Shown here piece by piece: positions 1-7,600 of a stretch of DNA of 64,000 bases. Below the pieces are notes generated by a model, which saw only the letters and a program-made list of their open reading frames with translations, searched no databases and had not been told where the DNA came from. The first letter of the stretch is position 1, and every line of letters begins with the position of its first letter. Position numbers and translations under genes: made by a program. The stretch is from an uncultured Tessaracoccus sp. (GTDB taxonomy: Bacteria > Actinomycetota > Actinomycetes > Propionibacteriales > Propionibacteriaceae): assembly GCF_943914565.1 (NCBI RefSeq), contig NZ_CALUCN010000011.1:23638-87637 (forward strand), written 5' to 3'.

Positions 1-240
1 TGGGCGCTCTACGCGCTCTACGACGTCGCGAACACCACCGGCATCGACATGACCGTCGACGCGGGCACGGCCCCGACGCCGCTGCGACTGCTCGCGGTCG
101 TGGCCGCGCTCGCGTCGCTGACGCTGCCGGTGTTCGTCACCCGCTGGGCGCGGAAGGTCTGGCTCGGGTACACGCTGCTCGGTTGGATCCTCTCCGGGGT
201 GGTGCTCCTCGTCGGGCTCGGGATGTTCAACATCCTGTGA
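1..240 (+). CDS. C-terminal part of a membrane protein (5' end outside window)
   Basis: The frame is open from the first base and ends at a TGA at 238-240. The visible 79 residues contain two hydrophobic stretches, around LLAVVAALASLTLPVF and LLGWILSGVVLLVGLGMF, that look like the last two transmembrane helices of a polytopic protein, separated by a short positively charged loop (TRWARKVW). The gene begins before the window, so neither family nor start can be given. The rhodanese gene follows 35 bp downstream on the same strand and could be co-transcribed. Function is not recognisable from this fragment. Confidence 0.6.
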   Translation, partial: WALYALYDVANTTGIDMTVDAGTAPTPLRLLAVVAALASLTLPVFVTRWARKVWLGYTLLGWILSGVVLLVGLGMFNIL

Positions 241-275
241 ACGGTGCCCCTGCGGCCCTGTGGAAGGATGGGGGC

Positions 276-659
276 ATGGGACTGTTGGACTTCCTGGGCA
301 AGCGCCCGTCGTCAGGGCTGACGATCGAGGAGACCCTCGTCGCCCTGTCCAAGGGGGCGGTGCTCATCGACGTGCGCACGCCCCACGAGTACGAGGCCGG
401 CCACGCGCCGGGAGCCAGGCCCGTCGACGTCCAGGACCTGAAACGTGACCCGATCGCCGCGATCCACGGCGACGACCCCCTCGCCGAGCGCGACGCCGCG
501 ATCGTCGTGATGTGTGACAACGGCCTGCGCTCGTCGATGGCGGCCGCGCAGCTGCGTCAGGCGGGGCTGCTGGCCGAGTCGGTCGCCGGCGGGCTCATCG
601 CGTGGAGCAGGGACGGCAACCCCGTCCTGCCCGGGCCGTACCGCCGTCGGCGCTGCTGA
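276..659 (+). CDS. Rhodanese-like domain protein (sulfurtransferase)
   Basis: A 127-residue single-domain rhodanese. The active-site loop reads CDNGLRS, matching the CxxGxR pattern in which the cysteine carries a persulfide; the earlier LIDVRTPHEYEAGHAPGA is the typical rhodanese strand and CDC25-like motif. No signal peptide or membrane segment, so it is probably cytoplasmic. The ATG at 276 is preferred because GGAAGG lies at 262-267, while the longer open frame from 183 has an arginine-rich, poorly conserved-looking extension overlapping the preceding gene. Acceptor and physiological role of such stand-alone rhodaneses cannot be predicted from sequence. Single-copy genes of this kind are often placed beside membrane or redox genes. 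Confidence 0.85.
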   Translation: MGLLDFLGKRPSSGLTIEETLVALSKGAVLIDVRTPHEYEAGHAPGARPVDVQDLKRDPIAAIHGDDPLAERDAAIVVMCDNGLRSSMAAAQLRQAGLLAESVAGGLIAWSRDGNPVLPGPYRRRRC

Positions 660-720
660 GGGGCCCGCACGCTCCGTCGGGCGGAGGACGCGGACCCCTC
701 TGGCAGGTGGGTGGGGCGGG

Positions 721-1983
721 TCAGAACGGCGTGATGCACCACGGCTCGCGGCGGCGGCGCAGCAGGATGCCGAGTTCGTCGATCGCGGGCTGCTCGCCGG
801 TGACGTTGCCGACGGTGGACATGGCGTGGATGTTCACGCCGCCGAGCACCGTCGAACCGAGCGCGGCGACGCCGATCTCGACCTGCGGCTCGGCGTCCGT
901 CGGCTCGCAGGTCGCGTGCCCGTCGCGGACGTGGAGGTCCCACGTGCCCTCGGCGATGCCGAGCTTGTCGACGACGCGCAGCCGCACGTCGCCGTCGGCG
1001 TAGTAGTTGCGTGCGGTGAGCAGCCGCGCGGGGTCGAGCGGACGCAGCCACAGGAGGTCGTCGTGCTCGCGGACGATGTAGCGCCGCCGGTCCGTGATCG
1101 CCCAGGGGAGGTGCTCGTCGTTGCGCGCGAGGTTGAACCGCACGCGACGGACGAGGTCGAGCGAGGCGAGGAACGACCACATGGCGGTGCTCGCGCGCTG
1201 GTTCGTCGGCACGAAGTCGATGACGCGGATCATGTCCTCGCGGTCCGACGAGGTCCAGGTGGCGTACCCGTCGAGGGTGCCGTCGTCGTCCCAGTGGCCG
1301 ATGGCGCGGATCTTGGTGTTGGCCTCGCGGCTGGACTTCACGATGAGCCCGGTGCGCAGCTCCATCTGCGGCGGGTTGCGGTCGATCGAGCCGGTCTGCG
1401 TCGCGTGGAACGTGCGGAAGACCTCGGTGGCCGCCTCGGCGAGTCGGTCGGTCGAGAGGTACTCGCAGGTGCCGGTGACGGGCACCTGCAGGTCGAAGCC
1501 GGAGCCGACGCGCAACTCGATCTGGTCCTTGAAGATGGCCGCGCCGAAGCCGAAGCGGCCGTAGATCGTCGCCTCGGTCGCCGTGAGCGCGGCGACGGCG
1601 AGGCCGGACTCCTTCGCCTGCGTGAGCGAGGCGGTCATGAGGTTGCGGGCGATGCCCTGCCGACGGTGCGAGGCCCGGACGGTCACGTCGCTGATCTGGT
1701 GGCAGTCGATGAGGCTGCCGCCGACGTTCAGCGACCCGCGCCACTCCATGAACGTCGCGACGGGGATGTCGGCGCCCAGCGCGTACTCGGGGCTGTCGGT
1801 GGACCAGACGCCCCGGGCCACGGACCCGTGCGCCGCCTCGATCGCGAGCTGGTGTCTGAGGAAACGGTCTGTGGGGTGCGGGTCGTGGAAGCCCTGCTGC
1901 ACGGCGGTGAGCCATGCGGGGTACCACGGGTTGTCCGCCGGATCGGGGCTGGTGACTTGGAAGGTTCGGTACTCGTGGTTCAC
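721..1983 (-). CDS. Eis-like GNAT family N-acetyltransferase
   Basis: A 420-residue protein with the architecture of the Eis family: an N-terminal GNAT domain with the acetyl-CoA pyrophosphate loop VTVRASHRRQGIARNLM (about residues 100-116), a second GNAT-like half, and a C-terminal SCP2-like sterol-carrier fold ending in WCITPF. In characterised Eis proteins the C-terminal carboxylate of phenylalanine acts in catalysis, and that terminal Phe is present here. Known members acetylate amines on aminoglycosides, peptides or proteins; the substrate here is unknown. The start is a GTG at 1983; a TAGCGT -10-like box ends 7 bp before it, suggesting leaderless transcription. Its upstream side faces the inverted repeat array and, beyond it, rpsF. 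Confidence 0.85.
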   Translation of the reverse strand: MNHEYRTFQVTSPDPADNPWYPAWLTAVQQGFHDPHPTDRFLRHQLAIEAAHGSVARGVWSTDSPEYALGADIPVATFMEWRGSLNVGGSLIDCHQISDVTVRASHRRQGIARNLMTASLTQAKESGLAVAALTATEATIYGRFGFGAAIFKDQIELRVGSGFDLQVPVTGTCEYLSTDRLAEAATEVFRTFHATQTGSIDRNPPQMELRTGLIVKSSREANTKIRAIGHWDDDGTLDGYATWTSSDREDMIRVIDFVPTNQRASTAMWSFLASLDLVRRVRFNLARNDEHLPWAITDRRRYIVREHDDLLWLRPLDPARLLTARNYYADGDVRLRVVDKLGIAEGTWDLHVRDGHATCEPTDAEPQVEIGVAALGSTVLGGVNIHAMSTVGNVTGEQPAIDELGILLRRRREPWCITPF

Positions 1984-1990
1984 CGTCTCG

Positions 1991-1996
1991 ACGCTA
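1991..1996 (-). promoter_or_regulatory. -10 box for leaderless transcription of the Eis-like gene
   Basis: On the minus strand TAGCGT (TAnnnT) ends seven bases before the GTG start at 1983, with no Shine-Dalgarno sequence between. This is the spacing typical of leaderless actinobacterial mRNAs. No clear -35 box is visible. Predicted from sequence only. Confidence 0.4.
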
Positions 1997-2114
1997 CCGC
2001 ACGGTCCGGTGCCGTCGTGGCATCTGTGTGCAGCACAGGGGTCTGCGGTGGTTGGGTTGGGTTGGGTTGGAGTGGGCTGGGTTGGGGTGGTTGGGGTGGA
2101 GTGGAGGTGGTTGG

Positions 2115-2441
2115 GTTCGCCAACGAAGGGGTGCGTTTGTCAAGGCTGGGTCCGGTTCGCCAACGGACGGGGCCGTTCGCCAATGTTCGATTTGGTTTGC
2201 CAATGGAGGGGTGGGTTTGCCAACGCTGTGACGGTTTGCCAACGTTCGTTCCTTTTCGCCTGCGTTATCCATGTTCGCCTGCAATAGAGCGTTGGCGAAC
2301 GTGCACAGCGTTGGCGAGCCCCGTCGTGAGGGCCTGGACCCCGTCCAAACGCCGGCAGGTGGGCCCCGTCCGTTGGCGAACGCAGCCCAGCCTTGGCAAA
2401 CCGCGCCCTCCGTTGGCGAACGGACCCCTTCGTTGGCGAAC
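2115..2441. repeat. Inverted 20-bp-period TTCGCCAAC repeat array (copy 1)
   Basis: Ten-base units close to GTTCGCCAAC or GTTTGCCAAC start at 2115, 2135, 2155, 2175, 2195, 2215, 2234, 2254 and 2273. From 2291 the unit appears in reverse complement (GTTGGCGAAC) at 2291, 2310, 2372, 2392, 2412 and 2432, with a degenerate stretch at 2320-2371. The 28-bp core 2273-2300 joins the halves. Spacers match across the centre: the reverse complements of the spacers at 2165, 2145 and 2125 resemble those at about 2361, 2382 and 2422, so the block is a long imperfect inverted repeat. A G/T-rich run (2041-2110) precedes it. It lies between the divergent Eis-like gene and rpsF. No gene is credible inside. Confidence 0.9.
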
Positions 2442-2464
2442 CGCGCCCCAGCGCGCGACGACGT

Positions 2465-2540
2465 GGCACGAAACGCCGTGTCTGCCTGGTTACAGGGCCT
2501 GAAACGGTGCTCTGAAGCGTTTCCGGCGGCGTTTCGTGTC
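2465..2540. repeat. 76-bp imperfect palindrome (copy 1 of 3)
   Basis: The left arm GGCACGAAACGCCGTG (2465-2480) is matched by the right arm GGCGTTTCGTGTC (2528-2540), and flanking ACGT (2461) and CACGT (2539-2543) extend the pairing. The interior carries a GGGCCTGAAACGGTGCTCTG segment that is partly conserved in the copies at 33960 and 44205. It follows the inverted array by 23 bp. Function unknown; it could be a hairpin in RNA or a protein-binding palindrome. Confidence 0.85.
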
Positions 2541-2587
2541 ACGTGGGGAGGCTCGGCCGGGGTGCGGCTCGGCGCGGGCCCGGCCCG

Positions 2588-2651
2588 GTTCGCGGGGCGA
2601 ATGCGTGAGGTACGGCCCAGCTCGCGGGGAAATCTATGTGAGATGCGGCCC
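2588..2651. repeat. Two imperfect 32-bp tandem repeats
   Basis: Two units of the form TCGCGGGG...TGAGNTNCGGCCC lie head to tail, at about 2588-2619 and 2620-2651. They differ mainly in the A/T-richer middle (GCGAATGCG versus AAATCTATG). They sit between the 76-bp palindrome and the rpsF leader; similar short tandem repeats follow the other palindrome copies. Nothing else is seen from 2652 to about 2735. Confidence 0.5.
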
Positions 2652-2735
2652 CGGCCGACGCGCACTCAGTCGGTCCGTCCGGGCGGTCTGCCTCACAGCT
2701 CGCCTCACGATTCGTGCCCCTCGCCGCAGGGAGGG

Positions 2736-2795
2736 TAGAGTGGCTCGCTGGCTGACCAGTCAGCCGAGCCCTCCTGCCGCGGGACGGACCCGCGG
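2736..2795 (+). promoter_or_regulatory. Candidate rpsF operon promoter and structured leader
   Basis: TAGAGT at 2736-2741 fits a TAnnnT -10 box; no convincing -35 is present. Two hairpins follow before the Shine-Dalgarno: an extended one whose inner stem is GGCTGA-CCAG-TCAGCC (2751-2766) with outer GGCTCG/GAGCC pairing, and CCGCGGG-ACGGA-CCCGCGG (2777-2795). In many bacteria rpsF leaders carry an RNA motif bound by the bS6:bS18 complex with a critical CCG in a bulge. A CCG is present in the 3' strand of the first stem, but whether this is that motif is an inference. Confidence 0.35.
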
Positions 2796-2825
2796 CCGTT
2801 AGTCCGAAGGAGGTGGGGCCACACC

Positions 2826-3113
2826 ATGCGCAAGTACGAAGTCATGATCCTCATCGACTCCGACGTCGACGAGCGTCAGGTGCCCGCTCTCATCGAGAAG
2901 CACCTGGGTACCGTCACCAAGGAAGGCGGCACCGTCGACGACACCGACATCTGGGGACGCCGCAAGCTCGCCTACGACATCAACAAGAAGTCCGAGGCGC
3001 TCTACGTCGTCGTCCGGCTCACCTGTGAGCCGGCCACGGTCTCCGAGTTCGACCGCCTCATGGCCATCGACGAGAAGATCGTCCGCACCAAGGTCCTCCG
3101 GCTCGAGGACTGA
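2826..3113 (+). CDS. rpsF: 30S ribosomal protein bS6
   Basis: A 95-residue protein with the bS6 signature: MRKYEVMILIDSDVDE at the N-terminus, GRRKLAYDINKKSEALYVVV in the middle and EKIVRTKVLRLED at the end. bS6 pairs with bS18 on the platform of the small subunit. The start is fixed by a strong GAAGGAGGT at 2806-2814. It is the first gene of the rpsF-ssb-rpsR-rplI operon, an arrangement conserved in bacteria and in many actinobacteria found near the replication origin. It overlaps no other gene and is followed by ssb after 124 bp. Confidence 0.98.
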   Translation: MRKYEVMILIDSDVDERQVPALIEKHLGTVTKEGGTVDDTDIWGRRKLAYDINKKSEALYVVVRLTCEPATVSEFDRLMAIDEKIVRTKVLRLED

Positions 3114-3237
3114 GGTTTTCCACAGGACAACGATCGGGCGGGCACGCCGGGGCTCTCGCACCCATACTGTTGGGTGAGCAGACGGTCCCACGACGTAGCG
3201 TGGACCCCAACCGATCATCCCGACCCGGAGGCATTTC

Positions 3238-3750
3238 ATGGCAGGCGAAACCTACATCACGGTCATCGGCAACCTCACGGCCGCCCCGGAGCTCCGCTTC
3301 ACCGCGAACGGCGCTCCCGTGGCCAACTTCACGGTTGCCTCCACCCCCCGCAACTACGATCCCCAGTCGGGCCAGTGGCGCGACGGCGATCCGATGTTCC
3401 TGAATTGCTCGGTGTGGCGTCAGTACGCCGAGAACGTGACCGAGTCGCTCGAGAAGGGCACCCAGGTCATCGTGCACGGCAAGCTGAAGTCGCGCAGCTT
3501 CCAGGACCGCGAGGGCAACAAGCGCACTGTCTTCGAGATCGATGTCGACGAGGTCGGGCCCGCCCTGCGATTCGCGACCGCTCGCGTGACCAAGACCACC
3601 AGCCGTGGTGGTGGCGGTGGCGGCGGCCAGTGGCAGGGCAACCAGGGCGGCGGCAACGACTCGTGGTCGAGCTCGAACACGGCCGATCACAACCGCGGTG
3701 GCGACGATCCGTGGGGCCAGGCGCCCCAGTCGGACGAGCCGCCGTTCTGA
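3238..3750 (+). CDS. ssb: Single-stranded DNA-binding protein
   Basis: A 170-residue SSB. The N-terminal OB fold (about 1-115) starts AGETYITVIGNLTAAPELRF and continues through SVWRQYAENVTESLEKGTQV; a glycine- and asparagine-rich linker (about 121-150, with GGGGGGGQWQGNQGGGN) leads to the acidic tip QSDEPPF, the conserved tail that recruits replication and repair partners. A Shine-Dalgarno GGAG ends eight bases before the ATG. The 124-bp gap after rpsF contains TTTTCCACA at 3116-3124, one mismatch from the actinobacterial DnaA box, which could be chance. Its place in the rpsF operon is canonical. Confidence 0.98.
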   Translation: MAGETYITVIGNLTAAPELRFTANGAPVANFTVASTPRNYDPQSGQWRDGDPMFLNCSVWRQYAENVTESLEKGTQVIVHGKLKSRSFQDREGNKRTVFEIDVDEVGPALRFATARVTKTTSRGGGGGGGQWQGNQGGGNDSWSSSNTADHNRGGDDPWGQAPQSDEPPF

Positions 3751-3844
3751 TCGACGCCCGCCCACCACACACCATCCATCCAAGGCACATTCCGTCGAGA
3801 GACGGGCTTGCCCGGGCGAGACCCGGGAGAACAGGAGCACCACA

Positions 3845-4081
3845 ATGGCCGGTCCACAGCGCAAGTCTGTGAAGAAGAAGATCATGCCGGTGAAGACCAC
3901 TCGCGTGGCCAACATCGACTACAAGGACATCAACACGCTCAAGCGGTTCATCTCCGAGCGTGGCAAGATTCGCGCGCGCCGCGTCACCGGGCTGTCGGTC
4001 CAGGACCAGCGCAAGGTCGCCATCGCCGTGAAGAACGCGCGTGAGGTGGCCCTGCTGCCGTACGCGTCGACGGCTCGCTGA
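3845..4081 (+). CDS. rpsR: 30S ribosomal protein bS18 (cysteine-free form)
   Basis: A 78-residue bS18 recognised by IDYKDINTLKRFISERGKIR and ARRVTGLSVQDQRKVAIAVK, ending AREVALLPYAS. It lacks the N-terminal CxxC residues of zinc-binding S18 (the region reads KKKIMPVKTT), so this is the zinc-independent C-minus type. C-minus paralogues are known in actinobacteria and are often used under zinc limitation, but in several lineages the operon copy is naturally of this type, so a defect is not implied. AACAGGAG precedes the ATG. rplI follows after 14 bp. Confidence 0.97.
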   Translation: MAGPQRKSVKKKIMPVKTTRVANIDYKDINTLKRFISERGKIRARRVTGLSVQDQRKVAIAVKNAREVALLPYASTAR

Positions 4082-4095
4082 CAGGAGGAACACCC

Positions 4096-4542
4096 ATGAA
4101 GCTCATTCTGACCAGCACCATCGACAAGCTCGGTGAGCCCGGCGACGTCGTCGAGGTCCGCGACGGCTACGGCCGCAACTACCTCGTCCCGCAGGGCAAG
4201 GCCATCCGCTGGACCAAGGGCGCCGAGGTCCAGATCGAGGGCATCAAGCGGGCCCGCCAGGCCCGCGAGATCCGCGGCGTCGAGCACGCCCAGGAGGTCC
4301 GCGAACAGCTCGAGGGCCTGGCCGTCCAGGTCCCCGCTCGCGCGTCGGAGGAGGGCAGCCTCTTCGGTTCCGTCACCCCCAACGACTTCGTCGTGGCGGT
4401 GAAGAAGTCCGGCGGCCCCGCGCTCGACAAGCGTGCGGTGTCCTTCGCGAAGCACGTGAAGACCACCGGCAAGCACGCTGCCGAGATCCAGCTGCACCCC
4501 GCGGTCGTCGCGCACATCGACTTCGAGGTCGTCGCGCTCTGA
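4096..4542 (+). CDS. rplI: 50S ribosomal protein bL9
   Basis: A 148-residue bL9 with the N-terminal RNA-binding domain (MKLILTSTIDKLGEPGDVVE, GYGRNYLVPQGKA), the central long helix (about 45-75, charged and rich in A/R/E/Q) and a C-terminal domain beginning GSLFGSVTPNDF. Full length for the family. ACAGGAGG lies just upstream of the ATG. It is the last gene of the operon; a strong hairpin starts 20 bp after the stop. Confidence 0.98.
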   Translation: MKLILTSTIDKLGEPGDVVEVRDGYGRNYLVPQGKAIRWTKGAEVQIEGIKRARQAREIRGVEHAQEVREQLEGLAVQVPARASEEGSLFGSVTPNDFVVAVKKSGGPALDKRAVSFAKHVKTTGKHAAEIQLHPAVVAHIDFEVVAL

Positions 4543-4562
4543 CCCAGCCGGGTACCAGACGA

Positions 4563-4598
4563 GTCGCGCCCCGATCCCTGCTCGGATCGGGGCGCGAC
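4563..4598. terminator. Bidirectional hairpin terminator after rplI
   Basis: Perfect 15-bp arms (GTCGCGCCCCGATCC and its complement) enclose a six-base loop. It lies between the convergent rplI and phosphodiester glycosidase genes and can serve both. There is no long T run, as is usual in this GC range. Confidence 0.8.
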
Positions 4599-4613
4599 TG
4601 CGTCCGGGGCCCG

Positions 4614-7600
4614 TCAGGCCGTGCGGTGGAACACCCTCGGCAGCGTGCGGATCACACCGAGGTGCCGTGACTGCACCGCGACCCGCCAGCGCTGCGTGCC
4701 GACCACGTGCTTGCCGTACGTGAGCTCGAGGGTGTAGCCACCGTCGGGGCGAGTGCGGCCGACCTGCGATCGCGACCATCGTCCGTCCGGCAGCTGCACC
4801 TCGGTCCACACCCGCGCGCCGGGCTCCCCGGCGACGCGGCCCCACGCATTGGCGGTACGCCCGACGGGGGCGCGCCCCGCGGTGGCGATCGTCGGGCCGA
4901 CGCGCTGCTGGGTGAAGGCGGGCAGCACCTCAGTCTCGCCGTGGGCGTGCCGCACGACGACGCGCCACCGGTATGTGCCCGGGGTCGTCCGCCCGTAGGT
5001 GAGCGGCACCGCCCAGAAGCCACCGTCGGTGGCGCGACGCTGTGAGTCCTGCCAGCCCTTGCCGGGCACGAGCACCTGGGTGATGACGGTCGCCCAGCCG
5101 GAGGTGGTGCCCCAGGCGTTGGCGGCCCAGCCGATCCCGGTGCGGTCCGCCGCCCGCGACGAGGAGGCGGCCACGCGGGTGAGCGTGACCTCGTTGGAGA
5201 CCTGCTCGCCGACCACGGCGCGCAGCGTGTGCGTGCCGAGGCGTCGGGTCGGGGCGTCGAGCGCGACGACGAACCGCCCGTCGGCGCCCACCGTCGCGGA
5301 CCCGACGGTGGCCCAGCCCTCGCCGTCGCGGCGCTGCACCTCGACGGGCCGGCCCGCGCAGCCGTCGGCGCGGCCCCACACGTTCGTCGCGGCGTGGAGG
5401 GTCTTCCGCGGCGCCGCGTGCGCGACGACCGTGCACTCGGCAGGCTTCGGGGCGAGGCGGAAGGTGTGCGAGGTCGTCTGGTCGGCGACGCGCAGGGTGA
5501 GCGTGACCTCGTCGCCGGCGCCGTCGAGGAAGGTGAGCATGCGGGTCTCGGGGTTGAACGATGCCACCGACCCCTCGGGCGCGGCCATCGCGTTGGTGCC
5601 GACGTGGACGCCGTCGCCGCCCCACGTCGCGGAGACGGGCCAGCGCACCGGGATGCGCACGCCCTCCTGTGAAAACCCGGCGTCGACCTCGACCACTTCG
5701 TCGCGGCGTACCGCCGCGGGGGCCTCGATCGTGAGCGTGCCCTCGTCGACCCACGGACGGGTCTCGACGTCCATCCAGTCGGTGACGCGCGGGCCGCCGG
5801 CGGGGTGGATGCCGAGCATCGTCCAGCCGCGGAACCCGCCCCAGTCGGTGCTGGACGTGGCTGCCTTGCCGGAGTTGCCGTTGGTGACGTGCAGCACGTT
5901 GTCCTGCTGGCGTGCGTGGAACGCGCCCACGCCGGCGCCGACGAGCGCGATCTGCTTGCCGGAGTCGCGGTGAAAACGCGCGAGCCAGTCCTCGACGAGC
6001 GCCGCCTCGAACGGGTCCTTCAGACCCGAGCCGCCGTCGGGCATGAAGTCCCTCGTCGGGTGGTGGAACATCACGACGACACCCGAGACGGTGCGGTCGG
6101 TGGCCGCCCGGTCGAGCTCGCGACGCAGCATCTGCACCTGCGCGAAGTCGTGGCGGATGCCGTACGGCGACGAATCGAGCGTGATGACCCGGGTGCTGCC
6201 GTAGTTCTTCAGCGTCTGCGCGGGGCCGAAGTGCCTGACGAAGTTCGCGATCGGCGCGCCCATGATCTCGTGGTTGCCCGGCACGTACGTCCACGGGATG
6301 CCGGAGGGGACGAGCTCCTCGTCGATGATGCGACGGGCGAGCTGGAAGTCCTCGTCGGCCGCCTCGTCGGTGAAGTCACCGAGGATGTAGACCGCGTCGG
6401 GCTTCGCCGCGACGATCTCCTTCAGGCTCCGACGAGCGCCCGCCACGAGCGCGCTGTCGGGGTTGCGGCCCACGAACTGCGCGTCGGACATCACCGCGAT
6501 GCGCGTGGGGGCGTCGTCGGTCGCGCCCGCGTCGGCGATGGCCGCGCGGTCCCGGCGCTGGACGAACTCCGGCGCCTCGGCATCGGGGGCGACGACCATC
6601 TCGACGGAGTCGATCAGCACCGTGGTCTTGTATTTCTGGTCGGCGCCGGTCTCGTAGAACGCGACGTTCGTCCAGTGGAACGGGCCCGTGTGGCCCTGCG
6701 GCACCTTGATCGTGACCTGCTGCCAGTCGGTGGTCTTCTTGATCCTCGGGACGTAGACGACGGGCATCTCGCCCGCGTCGTTGTCGACGACGCCGTAGAC
6801 CATGGGCGTGAACTCGCCGTCGGCCTTCAGCCAGACGCGCAGCTGCACGGGCGTCCCGTTGATCGCGCGTCGGGCGTGGCTGTCGGGGATCGGACGGAGG
6901 TTGGCGGTGCGCGTCGCGGTGGACTGCGAGAAGTCGACGGTGAACGCGACGGCGTCCCCACCATCGCGACCCTCGCCGGGGCGGCGCTCGATGGACTGCG
7001 TCGAGCGGGCGCCATTCACGGTGAACTGGTCGATCGGCTCGGACATGTCGGAGACGAGCACGGTCTCCTGGCCGACGAGCCAGCTCATCTGCACCTGCTT
7101 GCCGAGCGCGGTGAACGTGGCGAGGCCGCCGGCCTTTTCCACGGTCGCACTCGCGGCCCAGGTGCTCGCCGTGGCCGGTTTGAGGGCGAGGCCGTCCGCG
7201 CCCTCGACAGCGACGTCCTCCGGCGCGACGGGGGCGGAGTACCCCTGCGCGTCGTGGCCGGTGAGCGTGACGGGACGGGTCTCGCCCGCGCCGGCGAGCT
7301 GGATGACCGTTGGGTCCACGGTGAGGTACTGGAGTTTGCCCAGCACGTGCAGGCGCAGTTTGCCGACGACGCCGCCGGAGGTGACCACGACGTCGGCCCG
7401 TCCGGGTGCGACCGCGGTGACGTGCCCCTCGTCGTCGACCGTGAGCACCTTCTCGTCGGAGCTCGCCCACGTGAGGTCCGCATCGACGGGGCGCCCACCG
7501 CGGTCGTGGCCCTTGGCGACGACGGTGCGGTGCGCGCCGGGGAAGATGCGCTCGGCGTTGGTGGCGACGCCAGCGAGGGAGAGGTTGACGCCGGCGAGCA

